The notes under the pieces are model-generated. The model ran no database searches, was not told the origin of the DNA, and worked only from the letters and a program-made list of their open reading frames with translations. Positions 8,197 to 16,857 of a stretch of 64,000 nucleotides of DNA are shown in pieces (the first letter of the stretch is position 1; each line of letters begins with the position of its first letter). This DNA is from Phytoactinopolyspora halotolerans. GTDB taxonomy: Bacteria > Actinomycetota > Actinomycetes > Jiangellales > Jiangellaceae. A program made the translations under genes and the position numbers. The stretch is from assembly GCF_010550675.1 (NCBI RefSeq), contig NZ_JAAGOA010000018.1:1-64000 (forward strand), read 5' to 3'.

Positions 8197-9522
8197 TCAT
8201 CCAGCGGGAGCCTTTCCAGCCTGCGTGCGCGGGGCGCTGAGCAGTGAGACGGCGGTTGCGACGATGCCGACGCCCGCGAGCGCCAGAAACGCCGCCGTGT
8301 AGCCGCCGAGCAGGTCGGCGATCGCGCTGCCGAACCATGGCGACAGCGCCATGGTGACGGTGATCGGTGCCGAGAGCTGCCCGGTCAACCGGCCGTAGTG
8401 CGCGGTGCCCCACCGTTCGCTGACCGCCGTCGCCTGTAACAGTGGCACGAGTCCGCGGGCGATGCCGGCTGCGATCGATGCGCCGATCAGAGTGGTCACC
8501 GTCGTCAGCACCCCGAGCAGCGCCGTCGTCAGGGCGACGGCCAGCAGGATCAGGGCCGTCCGGAGCCGGACTCCGGTCCATCGGGTCAGGGCCGGAAAGC
8601 AGAGCCGACCGATCACCTGCCCGAACCCGCCCAGCCCCAGCGCCAGCGCGGCCGTCGACGTACTCATGCCACGCTCTTCCATCATCGGCACCAAGTTGAT
8701 GATCACGGCGAATGCGACGAGCGAGGTCAGCCCCAGCGCCGTGGCCAGCGCGAGGAACGGAAGGCTGCGGCTGATCCGCGCCGGATGGTCGTGCGGCCGC
8801 CGTTCTGCCCGGTCGTGCTGGTCGTGCTCATGCTGGTCGTGCCTACGCTGGCCGTCCTCGGCCCGGCCGCCCTGGCCGTGGACGGCGTCGACCGCGGCAC
8901 CCGGCCATCGCCCGCGCAATCCCCACCAGTGGGCGGGGACGGTGACCGCGGCGAGGATGGCGGCGAGAGCCAGGTAGGTTCGCCCCCACCCCAGGTGCTC
9001 CAGCAGGAACGCCGTGAGCGGTGCGAATATGGTGCTGGCCAGGCCTGCGGCCAGGGTGAGCATGGTGAGCGCCCGGACCCGTTCGCCCCGGCTGTACCAG
9101 CGGGTGAGTGTGGTGAACGCCGGCGGATAGAACACCGCCGCCATCGCGGCTCCGGCGACGACCCAGCCGGTCGCGAAGAGTGGGCGGTTCGGCGCCACGG
9201 CGATCAGGACCAGCGCGAGCGTCCCGATCACCGACCCGCCGGTCATGATCGTCCGTGGCCCGTGCCGATCCAACCACCGGCCGACCGGCACCCCGAGGAT
9301 GGCGGCGAGCAACAGTCCGCCCGAGAACGCGGCCGTCAGGAACGTCGTCGACCAGCCCGTCGTCGACGCGATGGAGGTGAGCAGTACCGGGAACGCGTAG
9401 TACAGGACGCCGTAGCTGACCGTGACCGTGATACACAGCGTGGCCAGCACCCGACGCAGCCCGGAACGGGAGAGCGTCTCGGGGTGCGCCGGGTGCAGGT
9501 CCTGCTGTGTATGTTCACTCAC
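8197..9522 (-). CDS. MFS transporter with His-rich central loop
   Basis: 441 aa with about 12 hydrophobic segments in two blocks of six, characteristic of the major facilitator superfamily. The loop-2/3 motif GVPVGRWLDRHGPR is present near residue 80. The central cytoplasmic loop (about residues 205-250) is unusually rich in His, Asp and Gln (HDQHEHDQHDRAERRPHDH), which suggests metal sensitivity or binding. It is followed on the same strand by a flavoprotein monooxygenase gene upstream and an ArsR regulator beyond, so export of an arsenic or other metalloid species is a reasonable guess. Substrate is unproven. Confidence 0.85.
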   Translation of the reverse strand: MSEHTQQDLHPAHPETLSRSGLRRVLATLCITVTVSYGVLYYAFPVLLTSIASTTGWSTTFLTAAFSGGLLLAAILGVPVGRWLDRHGPRTIMTGGSVIGTLALVLIAVAPNRPLFATGWVVAGAAMAAVFYPPAFTTLTRWYSRGERVRALTMLTLAAGLASTIFAPLTAFLLEHLGWGRTYLALAAILAAVTVPAHWWGLRGRWPGAAVDAVHGQGGRAEDGQRRHDQHEHDQHDRAERRPHDHPARISRSLPFLALATALGLTSLVAFAVIINLVPMMEERGMSTSTAALALGLGGFGQVIGRLCFPALTRWTGVRLRTALILLAVALTTALLGVLTTVTTLIGASIAAGIARGLVPLLQATAVSERWGTAHYGRLTGQLSAPITVTMALSPWFGSAIADLLGGYTAAFLALAGVGIVATAVSLLSAPRTQAGKAPAG

Positions 9523-9553
9523 GCTGAGCTCAGTCTCGCAGCATGCGGCGCCG

Positions 9554-10636
9554 TCACGTCACGATGGGGCCGGCGGAGATCTGACTGGCATGGGCCGCGA
9601 GCGGATCCATGACGTAGGCGGCGTCCCGGTGCACGCCGCGCAGCGTGTTCGACGAGAATGACCGCTGAAACTCCAGCCCCAGGTAGACCAGGCCGGGATG
9701 GGTGGTCGAGATGCCGGCGATGTGGTGCGGCATGCCTCGCTCGTCGAGCGCGCCGAGCCCGTCCAGGTAGCCGAGGCTGGGCAGATACCCGGTGGCGAGG
9801 ATGATGGCGTCCACCTGCTCGCGTGTACCGTCGGACCACACGACGCTGTCCCCATAGAGCGAGGAGAACATCGGCCGCCGGTCGATCATCCCGCTCTCGA
9901 TCGCGTGCCGGTAGCCGCCGGTGTCGATGACCAATCGGTGTGGGAAGAGCCGCTCGAGCCACGCCGGCGGAAGCATGTCCAGGCGGGTGACCTTCAGCCA
10001 GTAGTGCAGGTCGCGCCCGAGCTTGCGCTGGTCGGTGAAATGCAGCGGGGTGCGGCTGGCGAGGGTGACCGATGCGGTGTGGGCCAATTCATGGGCCACC
10101 TGTATCGCGGAGTTGCCGCCGCCCACAACGACGACGCGGCGGCCACGGTATGGGTCCGGGCGCCGGTAGTCGGCGACGTGCAGCACGTCACCGGTGAACC
10201 CGTCCGACCCGGGTAGCTCGGGTCGATGCGGGCGAGAGAACGAGCCGCTGGCGGCGACGACGCCGGATGCGGCGATCGCGTCCCCCGTCGATGTGTGCAC
10301 GACGAACCGCTGCCCGTCCTGTTCGACGTCGACGGCCCGGGTGCCGGTGCGGATGTCGACATCCAGCTTGTCGGCGTACCGGGTGAGGTAGCCGGCGACC
10401 TCGTCGCGGGTCGGATACCGGTCCGGGTCGCCGTCGAACGGGAAATCGGGGAAGGAGCTGTACTCGGCGGGCGAGAACAACGTGAGGCTCTCGTAGTAGT
10501 GCGGCCACGATCCGGCAGGTCGGCTACCGGCTTCGAGAACGACGGGCGTCAGGCCGACGTCCCGCGCGGCGCAGGCGGCGGCCAGGCCGGACTGGCCGCC
10601 GCCGATGACGATGACAGGTTCTGGCGGAGTGTTCAT
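9554..10636 (-). CDS. Flavin-containing monooxygenase-like NAD(P)/FAD oxidoreductase (ArsO-like)
   Basis: 360 aa with two dinucleotide-binding motifs: the FAD motif VIVIGGGQSGLAAACAARD at the N-terminus and the NADPH motif VVVVGGGNSAIQVAHELA near residue 165. Between them lies FSPAEYSSFPDFPFDG, typical of the ArsO/CzcO group of flavoproteins linked to metal resistance. The ATG at 10636 is chosen because a promoter (-35 TTGTCA, -10 TATCTT) ends 7 nt upstream, which suggests a leaderless transcript; a longer upstream ORF is low-complexity antisense of arsR. Divergent from an ArsR regulator with a palindrome between. Confidence 0.87.
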   Translation of the reverse strand: MNTPPEPVIVIGGGQSGLAAACAARDVGLTPVVLEAGSRPAGSWPHYYESLTLFSPAEYSSFPDFPFDGDPDRYPTRDEVAGYLTRYADKLDVDIRTGTRAVDVEQDGQRFVVHTSTGDAIAASGVVAASGSFSRPHRPELPGSDGFTGDVLHVADYRRPDPYRGRRVVVVGGGNSAIQVAHELAHTASVTLASRTPLHFTDQRKLGRDLHYWLKVTRLDMLPPAWLERLFPHRLVIDTGGYRHAIESGMIDRRPMFSSLYGDSVVWSDGTREQVDAIILATGYLPSLGYLDGLGALDERGMPHHIAGISTTHPGLVYLGLEFQRSFSSNTLRGVHRDAAYVMDPLAAHASQISAGPIVT

Positions 10637-10643
10637 GCAGGAG

Positions 10644-10671
10644 AAGATATCGTCATTTCCCGAAATGACAA
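10644..10671 (-). promoter_or_regulatory. Promoter of the flavoprotein gene, overlapping a palindromic operator
   Basis: On the minus strand, TTGTCA (10666-10671) and TATCTT (10644-10649) are 16 nt apart, with the ATG 7 nt past the -10 box. The perfect palindrome GTCATTTC-CC-GAAATGAC (10652-10669) fills the spacer and overlaps the -35 box, as expected for repression by the divergent ArsR-family protein. Confidence 0.7.
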
Positions 10672-10710
10672 AATGAGTCGGCGGGCTAGGGTGAAGGGGA
10701 GGAGGACGAC

Positions 10711-11124
10711 GTGACGCGGGAGCCGCTTGCGGTGGCCGCCGGCCGGGCGGACGCTGCCAATGAGACCGAACGCACCGACGACGCCGGCAGTGCCGATGCC
10801 GCCGACGGCGGTGGTGGCGGTGGTGGCGCGAGCGCGCCCGTTGAGCTGGCCTCCGAGACGCACGACTTTCTGAAGGCCTTGGCCAGTCCAACCCGGCAGC
10901 GGATCATGATGCTGTTCTTCCGCGGCGCCGAGCTGTCCGTCGGTGAAGTGGCCGAGCGTGCCGGTCTGAGCCAGTCCGCGGCGTCGGAGCAACTCTCTCT
11001 GATGCGACGGGGCGGCGTGGTGACCGCGCGCCGGGACGGGAAGACGATTCTGTACCGCGGCGATCGGGACGGTATCCGGAAGGCCCTCTCGGACCTCCAG
11101 GCGTACCTCGAAGTCTGCTGCTGA
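10711..11124 (+). CDS. ArsR-family transcriptional regulator
   Basis: 137 aa. The first 50 residues are an Ala/Gly/Asp-rich tail with a run of seven glycines. The winged HTH follows (about 52-125): FLKALASPTRQRIMMLFF, LSVGEVAERAGLSQSAASEQ, then the wing VVTARRDGKTILYR. The protein ends in Val-Cys-Cys, a possible soft-metal ligand pair. GTG at 10711 is preceded by GGAGGAGG. It probably represses the divergent flavoprotein/MFS genes through the GTCATTTC palindrome; the inducer (arsenite or another metal) is inferred from neighbours only. Confidence 0.88.
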   Translation: MTREPLAVAAGRADAANETERTDDAGSADAADGGGGGGGASAPVELASETHDFLKALASPTRQRIMMLFFRGAELSVGEVAERAGLSQSAASEQLSLMRRGGVVTARRDGKTILYRGDRDGIRKALSDLQAYLEVCC

Positions 11125-11249
11125 ACGGTCGAGAAAATCGAGGACCGAGGTGTCGATCCGGCGCACCGTCGTTCGACGCGTAGACATCAGCGGGTTGCGC
11201 GCTCGGCCACAGGGCCGGCCCCCGCCACGGTATGAGGGAGGCAGTGACG

Positions 11250-11690
11250 ATGCGAGTCACCGTATTCGTGAAGGCGAACCAGGACTCCGAGGCCGGCGTG
11301 CCGCCGAGCGAGGAGATGCTCACGGCGATGATGAAGTACAACGAGGAACTCGCCAAGGCGGGTGTCCTGCTGGCCGGCGATGGCCTGCGGCCCAGCTCCG
11401 ACGGCGCACGTGTGCATTTCTCCGGTGCGAAGCGGACCGTCGTCGATGGGCCATTCTCCGAGACCAAGGAGCTGGTCGCGGGGTACTGGCTGTGGCAGGT
11501 CACGTCGATGGACGAGGCCATCGAGTGGGCCAAGCGGTGCCCGAACCCGACCGGCGAAGAGGGAGTGTTGGAGATCCGGCCGGTGTATGAGGCCGACGAC
11601 TTCGACGAGGCGTGGACACCGGAGACGCGGGAGATCGATGCCCGGCTCCGCGGCAAGCTGCATCTCGACAGCCAGGCGAACGAGTCCTGA
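11250..11690 (+). CDS. YCII/DGPF-domain protein
   Basis: 146 aa, one YCII-related domain with the DGPF-type motif VVDGPFSETKELVAGYWLW near residue 70. Function in this family is unknown. It is characteristically encoded beside ECF42 sigma factors, exactly as here, where the sigma gene starts 103 nt downstream. ATG 11250 is chosen over ATG 11232 because GGGAGG lies 8 nt upstream. Confidence 0.88.
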   Translation: MRVTVFVKANQDSEAGVPPSEEMLTAMMKYNEELAKAGVLLAGDGLRPSSDGARVHFSGAKRTVVDGPFSETKELVAGYWLWQVTSMDEAIEWAKRCPNPTGEEGVLEIRPVYEADDFDEAWTPETREIDARLRGKLHLDSQANES

Positions 11691-11793
11691 CCGACGCCGC
11701 ACGGCACGCTCACACACAGCGCCCTGCACCCGGGTCTCCGGCGCTCGGAGTGCAGCACGCTGTGGAGTTGTGGGACCTGCGTAGCATGGGGAC

Positions 11794-13155
11794 GTGCCGA
11801 ACGCGGAAGTGCAGCGCACGGTGGACGCCGTCTGGCGGATCGAGTCCGCGAGGCTGATCGCCGGCCTGGCTCGGATGGTCCACGACATCGGTGTGGCGGA
11901 GGACCTCGCGCAGGATGCTCTGGTCGCGGCGATGGAGCAGTGGCCGGAGTCGGGAGTCCCGGAGAATCCTGGTGCCTGGCTGATGGCCGTCGGCAAACGT
12001 CGTGCCATCGATCAGTTCCGCCGGCAGGAACGGTTGGAACGCAAGGTCGGCCAGCTCGGACGTGACCTGGAGTTCCAGCAGCCGAACGTCGAAGATGAGC
12101 TGGTCGACGCTATCGACGACGATATCGGTGACGACCTGCTCCGGCTGATCTTCACGGCGTGTCATCCGGTGCTGTCCGTGGAAGCGCGGGTCGCCCTCAC
12201 GCTGCGCCTGCTCGGCGGACTGAGCACGGACGAGATCGCGCGTGCTTTCCTGGTTCCGGAGACGACCGTCGCGCAGCGCATCGTCCGGGCGAAGCGTACG
12301 CTCGCCGCGCGCAAGGTCGAGTTCGAGCTGCCGCGCGGAGAGGATCGGACCGCCCGGATGGGGTCGGTCCTGGAGGTCATCTACTTGATCTTCAATGAGG
12401 GTTATGCGGCCACGGCCGGGAAGGACTGGGTCCGCCCGGCGCTGTGTGAGGATGCTCTGCGGCTCGGCAGGATCCTGGCCGGCTTGGCGCCGGCCGACGC
12501 GGAGGTCCACGGTCTGGTGGCCTTGCTGGAGATTCAGGCGTCCCGGCTGCGTGCGCGCGTCGGCGCGGCAGGTGAGCCGGTACTGTTGCTCGACCAGAAC
12601 CGAGCCCTGTGGGACCGGCTACTGATCCGGCGTGGCTTGGCGGCGCTGGAGCGGGCGGAGAGCCTGGCCGCTGCACAGACCGATACGTCGTCCTCCGAAG
12701 CATCCGGGCAGGTGCCGTGCGGTGGGCGCGGGCCGTACACCCTGCAGGCGGCGATCGCCGCCTGCCATGCTCGTGCGGTCGTGCCGGAGGCCACCGACTG
12801 GGTGCGGATCGCCGCTCTGTACGCTGCGCTCATGCAGGTCGCACCGTCGCCCGTGGTGGAGTTGAACCGCGCGGTGGCGCTCGGTATGGCGTTCGGGCCG
12901 GAGGTCGGGCTGCAGGCCGTCGATGAGCTGGCGGCGGAGCAGACGCTGCAGAGCTACCACCTGCTGCCCAGCGTCCGCGGGGACCTGTTGGTGAAGCTCG
13001 GCCGCAAGGAGGAAGCGCGCGCCGAGTTCGAGCGGGCCGCGTCGTTGACGCGGAACGAGCGCGAGCGGACGCTGCTGCTCGACCGAGCCGCCGCCTGCCA
13101 TCCCGGACTCCATGATCATCAACATCTAGCCGATGATGGTAAATTCAACGGCTGA
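11794..13155 (+). CDS. ECF42-type RNA polymerase sigma factor with C-terminal extension
   Basis: 453 aa. The sigma-2 region (about 12-80) includes VAEDLAQDALVAAMEQWP, and the sigma-4 region (about 120-180) includes LGGLSTDEIARAFLVPETTV. A long helical TPR-like extension follows, containing LIFNEGYAATAGKDWVRP, diagnostic of the ECF42 group linked to DGPF proteins. These sigma factors have no dedicated anti-sigma gene, and their C-terminal domain is needed for activity in studied members. The last 14 codons (HDHQHLADDGKFNG) are contributed by a palindromic element, and the stop overlaps the next gene. Confidence 0.93.
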   Translation: MPNAEVQRTVDAVWRIESARLIAGLARMVHDIGVAEDLAQDALVAAMEQWPESGVPENPGAWLMAVGKRRAIDQFRRQERLERKVGQLGRDLEFQQPNVEDELVDAIDDDIGDDLLRLIFTACHPVLSVEARVALTLRLLGGLSTDEIARAFLVPETTVAQRIVRAKRTLAARKVEFELPRGEDRTARMGSVLEVIYLIFNEGYAATAGKDWVRPALCEDALRLGRILAGLAPADAEVHGLVALLEIQASRLRARVGAAGEPVLLLDQNRALWDRLLIRRGLAALERAESLAAAQTDTSSSEASGQVPCGGRGPYTLQAAIAACHARAVVPEATDWVRIAALYAALMQVAPSPVVELNRAVALGMAFGPEVGLQAVDELAAEQTLQSYHLLPSVRGDLLVKLGRKEEARAEFERAASLTRNERERTLLLDRAAACHPGLHDHQHLADDGKFNG

Positions 13156-13166
13156 TGACATGGGAG
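13109..13166. repeat. Palindromic element, family C variant (sigma/methyltransferase junction)
   Basis: Arms CTCCATGATCATCAACA and (reverse complement of the right end) CTCCCATGTCATCAGCCG frame a centre different from the other C copies. It supplies the sigma-factor tail and stop, the overlapping ATG of the methyltransferase ORF, and the GGGAGG at its right edge. Confidence 0.6.
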
Positions 13167-13829
13167 GAAATGACCGACATGAGGGTGGAGCACGCGGCGC
13201 CGGACGGCAGCCCGGTCGGGGTGTACCTGGCCATTCCGGCTGGGAAGGAACCGGAGATCATCCACAGCTCGATCGCTTCGGACGCGGACATCCTGGAGCT
13301 GGGATGTGGCGTCGGTCGGTTGACCCGCGTACTGCTGGCATACGGCCACGACGTGGTCGGTGTGGACAATGACCCGGTGATGCTGGCCCACGTGACCGGC
13401 GCCGAGACTGTCCACGCCGACTTCTACGACCTTGACCTGGGCCGCCGATTCGGGGCCGTCGTCGCCGCCAGCCACCTGGTCAACACGCCGGGTGAGGCCA
13501 ACCGGATCCGGCTGCTCGAGGTCTGCGCCCGCCACGTGCGCGACGACGGCGTGGTGCTCGTCGAACGGTATCCCCCGGCCTGGTCCGAGGACCCGCACGA
13601 CAGCTCCGGCATGACCGGGCCCGTGGCGTCCGCCGTGTCCGTTCACCGAAAGGGTCCCGACGGCTTCTCGGCGACCGTGGAGTACCGGCTCGGCGAGCGC
13701 CGCTGGCAGCACGACTTCACGGCGGAGCACGTCGACGACGCGATGATGATCGACGCCGCCGCCAAGGCCGGGCTGAGGTTCGCCGATTGGGTCGACGACG
13801 CGCAGACCTGGGCCCGCCTCCTCCCATGA
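13155..13829 (+). CDS. Class I SAM-dependent methyltransferase
   Basis: Up to 224 aa. The SAM-binding motif ILELGCGVGRLTRVLLAYG is near residue 47, followed by VVGVDNDPVMLAHV and a LVNTPGEANRIRLL segment. The substrate cannot be told. The longest ORF starts at an ATG overlapping the sigma stop (TGATG) inside a palindromic element; ATG 13182 with GGGAGG 11 nt upstream is a credible alternative. Its stop TGA lies inside the next palindrome at 13824. Confidence 0.85.
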   Translation: MTWEEMTDMRVEHAAPDGSPVGVYLAIPAGKEPEIIHSSIASDADILELGCGVGRLTRVLLAYGHDVVGVDNDPVMLAHVTGAETVHADFYDLDLGRRFGAVVAASHLVNTPGEANRIRLLEVCARHVRDDGVVLVERYPPAWSEDPHDSSGMTGPVASAVSVHRKGPDGFSATVEYRLGERRWQHDFTAEHVDDAMMIDAAAKAGLRFADWVDDAQTWARLLP

Positions 13830-13878
13830 TCATGAACACTAACCGTGCTATGTGAACGGTTAGTGTTCATGATCATGG
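13824..13878. repeat. Palindromic element, family A, copy 1 (between convergent genes)
   Basis: Perfect 23-bp arms, beginning CCATGATCATGAACACTAAC, around a 9-nt loop; 55 bp in all. Both convergent genes stop inside it: the methyltransferase with TGA at 13827-13829 and the GH5 gene with TAA at 13860-13862. In the minus-strand reading it is fully open and encodes MIMNTNRSHSTVSVHDHG. It may also act as a bidirectional terminator stem. Confidence 0.93.
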
Positions 13879-15284
13879 AGGTGGGAGCGGAGGACGTCGG
13901 CCAGTTCGGTGCGGGTGGTGCACGCCGACAGCGCAAAGCAGGCCGCGAGCTCTTCTGCCCGATCCGGTGTCACGCCATCGAAGCAGCGTCCGAACGCCTC
14001 CGCGGCCGGTTCGGCGAACATGATGTGCCGCACCAGCAGGGGTATCCACTGCCGCTGACCCCACGGGTACGGGTGGAAGTCGGGGAACTCCGTGGCGATG
14101 AGCTTCTCGATCGGCTCCATGACGGACCGGATCTCCGCATCCGAACCGCCCCACGAGTCGGTGCCGAGCCGGGTCTTCTGCGCGAGCGACGGCGCGATCT
14201 GCTGAATATACGGGCTGTCCGGCGGGACGTATGCCAACCCCTGGCGGCCGATGTCCTTGTAGGTCCACAATGACCAGCTGGCGCCGTGCTCGGCGTAGAT
14301 CTCCAGCTGGTCGCGGAGCAGCCGCAGGCAGGACTCGTCGCGCGCCTCGTCGCCGGTGTAGATCGGGCCGAACTCGCCGATCCAGATCGGCGTGCCGGTG
14401 CGACGCATGAATTCGGTGCGCCGCAGGAACGTCTGCTCCACCACGTCCCGGTCGAAGTACTCACCGCGTGCCATGCCGGGATACCGGCTGTCTCGGGCGA
14501 TGCCCGGCAGGGCGTAGTCGTGTGCGGTGTACACGGCGTTGTCGAACGGTTCGTCGAAGACGGAGAAGTCGCTGGCGTAGCGGTTGCCGTCCAGGAAGAG
14601 CACGTGCCGTGGGTCGATCGCCCGGATGGCCTTCTCCAGGCGTGCATAGAACGGTCCGATGACCTCGCCGCTGGCGTCGGCGGGCTCGTTGAGCGGGTTG
14701 TAGCCGGCCACGGCGGGATTGTCTCGGTAGCGTTCGGCCAGCGCCTCCCACAGGTGGACGACGCGGTCTTGGAAGTGCCGGTGCACCCAGAAGGACGCGA
14801 CGTGTGTCGGGTTGTCGCTGTGCCAATGGTGGTTCTGTGCCCCGGGGGCGGCGTGCAGGTCCAAGATCGTGTAGATCCCGTGCCGTGCGCATGTGTCGAT
14901 CAGCCGGTCGAGGAGCTCGAAGCCTTCCTGCTTGAGTTCGAACGGACGGTCGTCGTCCTCGAAATGCCGGTAGTTGAACGGCACGCGGAGGGCGTTGAGG
15001 CCGAGGGACGCCAGCAGGCGGGCGTCGTCGTCGGTGAAGAAGTCATGCAGGAAGCGGTCGAAGAACCTGGCATAGCCCTGCTCACCTAACGATCGCCGCA
15101 TGGCCTCGCGGACCTGGGACTCCGTACCGGGGTAGCCGGTGATGAAGTTCTCCATGTTCATCCAGCCGCCCAGGCCGAAACCCTTGAGCACGACGGTGCG
15201 ACCGGCGCCGTCCACGAGCCGGTCTCCGGCGACACGGACCCATGGCATCGCTGTGGTGTCGAGATGGTCGTGGGGAAGCGACAC
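13860..15284 (-). CDS. Glycoside hydrolase family 5 (cellulase/beta-glucosidase type)
   Basis: 474 aa without a visible signal peptide, so probably intracellular. TIM-barrel GH5 features: LGLNALRVPFNYRHFE, LDLHAAPGAQNHH, acid/base Glu in GYNPLNEP (about residue 200) and nucleophile Glu in PIWIGEFGP (about residue 304). It likely hydrolyses beta-linked oligosaccharides imported by the divergent ABC system. C-terminal residues HLHDHEH and the stop derive from the palindrome at 13824. The exact substrate (cello-, xylogluco- or manno-oligosaccharide) is not determined. Confidence 0.9.
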   Translation of the reverse strand: MSLPHDHLDTTAMPWVRVAGDRLVDGAGRTVVLKGFGLGGWMNMENFITGYPGTESQVREAMRRSLGEQGYARFFDRFLHDFFTDDDARLLASLGLNALRVPFNYRHFEDDDRPFELKQEGFELLDRLIDTCARHGIYTILDLHAAPGAQNHHWHSDNPTHVASFWVHRHFQDRVVHLWEALAERYRDNPAVAGYNPLNEPADASGEVIGPFYARLEKAIRAIDPRHVLFLDGNRYASDFSVFDEPFDNAVYTAHDYALPGIARDSRYPGMARGEYFDRDVVEQTFLRRTEFMRRTGTPIWIGEFGPIYTGDEARDESCLRLLRDQLEIYAEHGASWSLWTYKDIGRQGLAYVPPDSPYIQQIAPSLAQKTRLGTDSWGGSDAEIRSVMEPIEKLIATEFPDFHPYPWGQRQWIPLLVRHIMFAEPAAEAFGRCFDGVTPDRAEELAACFALSACTTRTELADVLRSHLHDHEH

Positions 15285-15356
15285 GGAGTCCTCCTTGGTG
15301 GGAATGCTGCCGGAAGCGCCGGGCAGGGCCGGCCGGGAACGGTCGTATAACGCTCA

Positions 15357-15466
15357 GAAACCGGTACCGTGCCCGAGGCTAGCCAGCGCGTGGCATCTGT
15401 GCAACTATGTGCTTTGAACGTTTCATTACCGCAGCTGCAACGCGAATGTCCTTTCCGGAAACCGGT
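15357..15466. promoter_or_regulatory. Candidate regulator sites between GH5 and the sugar ABC operon
   Basis: GAAACCGGT occurs twice in this divergent intergenic region (15357-15365 and 15458-15466), the second as TTTCCGGAAACCGGT. A related TTGGAAACC lies in the spacer of the permease promoter at 16932. Such short repeated half-sites could bind a LacI-type sugar repressor, but none is encoded nearby. Confidence 0.35.
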
Positions 15467-15504
15467 CACTCAAGGCCGGTCACACAGTGCAGAAAGGTAG
15501 CCAG

Positions 15505-16836
15505 ATGGTGCACATCGTGGGCAAAGGTGCCGCACGCTCCAGGCGGCCGGCAGTAGTCGCCACGGCGGCCGTAACGCTGCTGTTCGTCGCCGCGTGCGGG
15601 TCCGACGACAACGGCGGTGGCGGCGACGACGAAGCCACCGGCGACGTCTCGATCCGATTCGCCTGGTGGGGCAACCCCGAGCGGGATGAGATCACGAATC
15701 AGGCGATCGAGGCGTTCGAAGCAGAGCATCCGAACATCGACGTCGAGGGCGACAGCATCGACTTCGACGGATACTTCGATCGGCTGGCCACGGAGGTCGC
15801 CGCCGGCAACGCGCCCGACGTGATCACGCTCGGCGGCGCGTACCCGCGCGAGTACGGTGACCGGGGAGCGCTGCTCGATCTGTCCGAGGTGGAGGAGCAC
15901 TTGCCGACGGACAACATCGACGAGGCCGCGCTCAGCAACGGCTTCTTCAGCGGGGTGCAATACAGCATCCCGACCGGCGTCAACACCTACGCCATGGTGG
16001 TGAACCCGGACGTCTTCTCCGAGGCCGGGGTTCCGCTGCCGGACGACGAGACGTGGACGTGGGACGACTACGTGCGGATAGCCGAGGAGATCTCGGCCAA
16101 TACCCCGGACGGCACCTACGGAGCCGCGGACCGGACCGCACCGGACCTCATCGACCTGTACTCCCGGCAGAACACCGGGGACGGGCTTTACACCGAGGAC
16201 GGCCAGATCGCCATCGCCGCCGAGACCGCGGCCGAGTGGTGGCAACTGACCACGGACATGATGGAGTCCGGTGCCACGCCGCCGGCCTCCATCACGTCGG
16301 AACTGGCTGGTCAGCCCGGTCCGGAGCAGACACTCATGGGGCAAGGCCTCGCCGGCATGCAGTTCGACTGGAGCAATCAGCTGCCGGCGCTGCGCAGCGC
16401 TTCCGGCGCCGACTTGCAGTTGATGCGGGCGCCCGGCGAGTCGCATGGGGTAGCGTCCGGCATGTGGCTGCAGGCCTCGCAGTCGTACGGTATCTACTCC
16501 GGGTCGGACCATCCGGAGGAGGCAGCACAACTGATCGACTTCCTGGTCAACCACGAGGAAGCCGCGCAGTTCATCAAGGCGGATCGCGGTCTGCCGGCGA
16601 ACTCGGAGGTGCTCGCGGCCATCACGCCGGAGCTCGACGACGACACCGCCGCGCAGGCGGAGTTCATCGCCGAGGTCGAGGGCGAGGTCAACCCCGACCT
16701 CATCATCGGCCCGGAGGGCTCCACCGAGTCGGTCGGCATCGTGCAGAGGCTCAACGACGAGGTACTGTTCGGTCGCATCACACCGGAGGAAGCCGGGCAG
16801 CGGCTCGTCGACGAGCTCAACGCGGCGATCAGCTGA
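15505..16836 (+). CDS. ABC sugar-transporter substrate-binding lipoprotein (copy 1)
   Basis: 443 aa extracytoplasmic family-1 binding protein. A lipoprotein signal ends at the lipobox FVAACGSDD (Cys about residue 27), followed by a Gly/Asp linker. The mature part starts SIRFAWWGNPERDEITNQ and contains PTGVNTYAMVVNPDVFSEAG, typical of oligosaccharide binders. ATG 15505 has AAGG 7 nt upstream; the ORF extends to a GTG at 15487. It is followed by a strong hairpin, then the permeases. It is paralogous to the binding proteins at 19000 and 22573. Confidence 0.94.
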   Translation: MVHIVGKGAARSRRPAVVATAAVTLLFVAACGSDDNGGGGDDEATGDVSIRFAWWGNPERDEITNQAIEAFEAEHPNIDVEGDSIDFDGYFDRLATEVAAGNAPDVITLGGAYPREYGDRGALLDLSEVEEHLPTDNIDEAALSNGFFSGVQYSIPTGVNTYAMVVNPDVFSEAGVPLPDDETWTWDDYVRIAEEISANTPDGTYGAADRTAPDLIDLYSRQNTGDGLYTEDGQIAIAAETAAEWWQLTTDMMESGATPPASITSELAGQPGPEQTLMGQGLAGMQFDWSNQLPALRSASGADLQLMRAPGESHGVASGMWLQASQSYGIYSGSDHPEEAAQLIDFLVNHEEAAQFIKADRGLPANSEVLAAITPELDDDTAAQAEFIAEVEGEVNPDLIIGPEGSTESVGIVQRLNDEVLFGRITPEEAGQRLVDELNAAIS

Positions 16837-16857
16837 GTGGTGGTCGGACCTGGTGCG

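Noticed and set aside
9554-10891. Long N-terminal extension of the flavoprotein ORF (start 10891)
   Set aside because: The added 85 residues are His/Arg repeats antisense to arsR; the promoter and family N-terminus support 10636.
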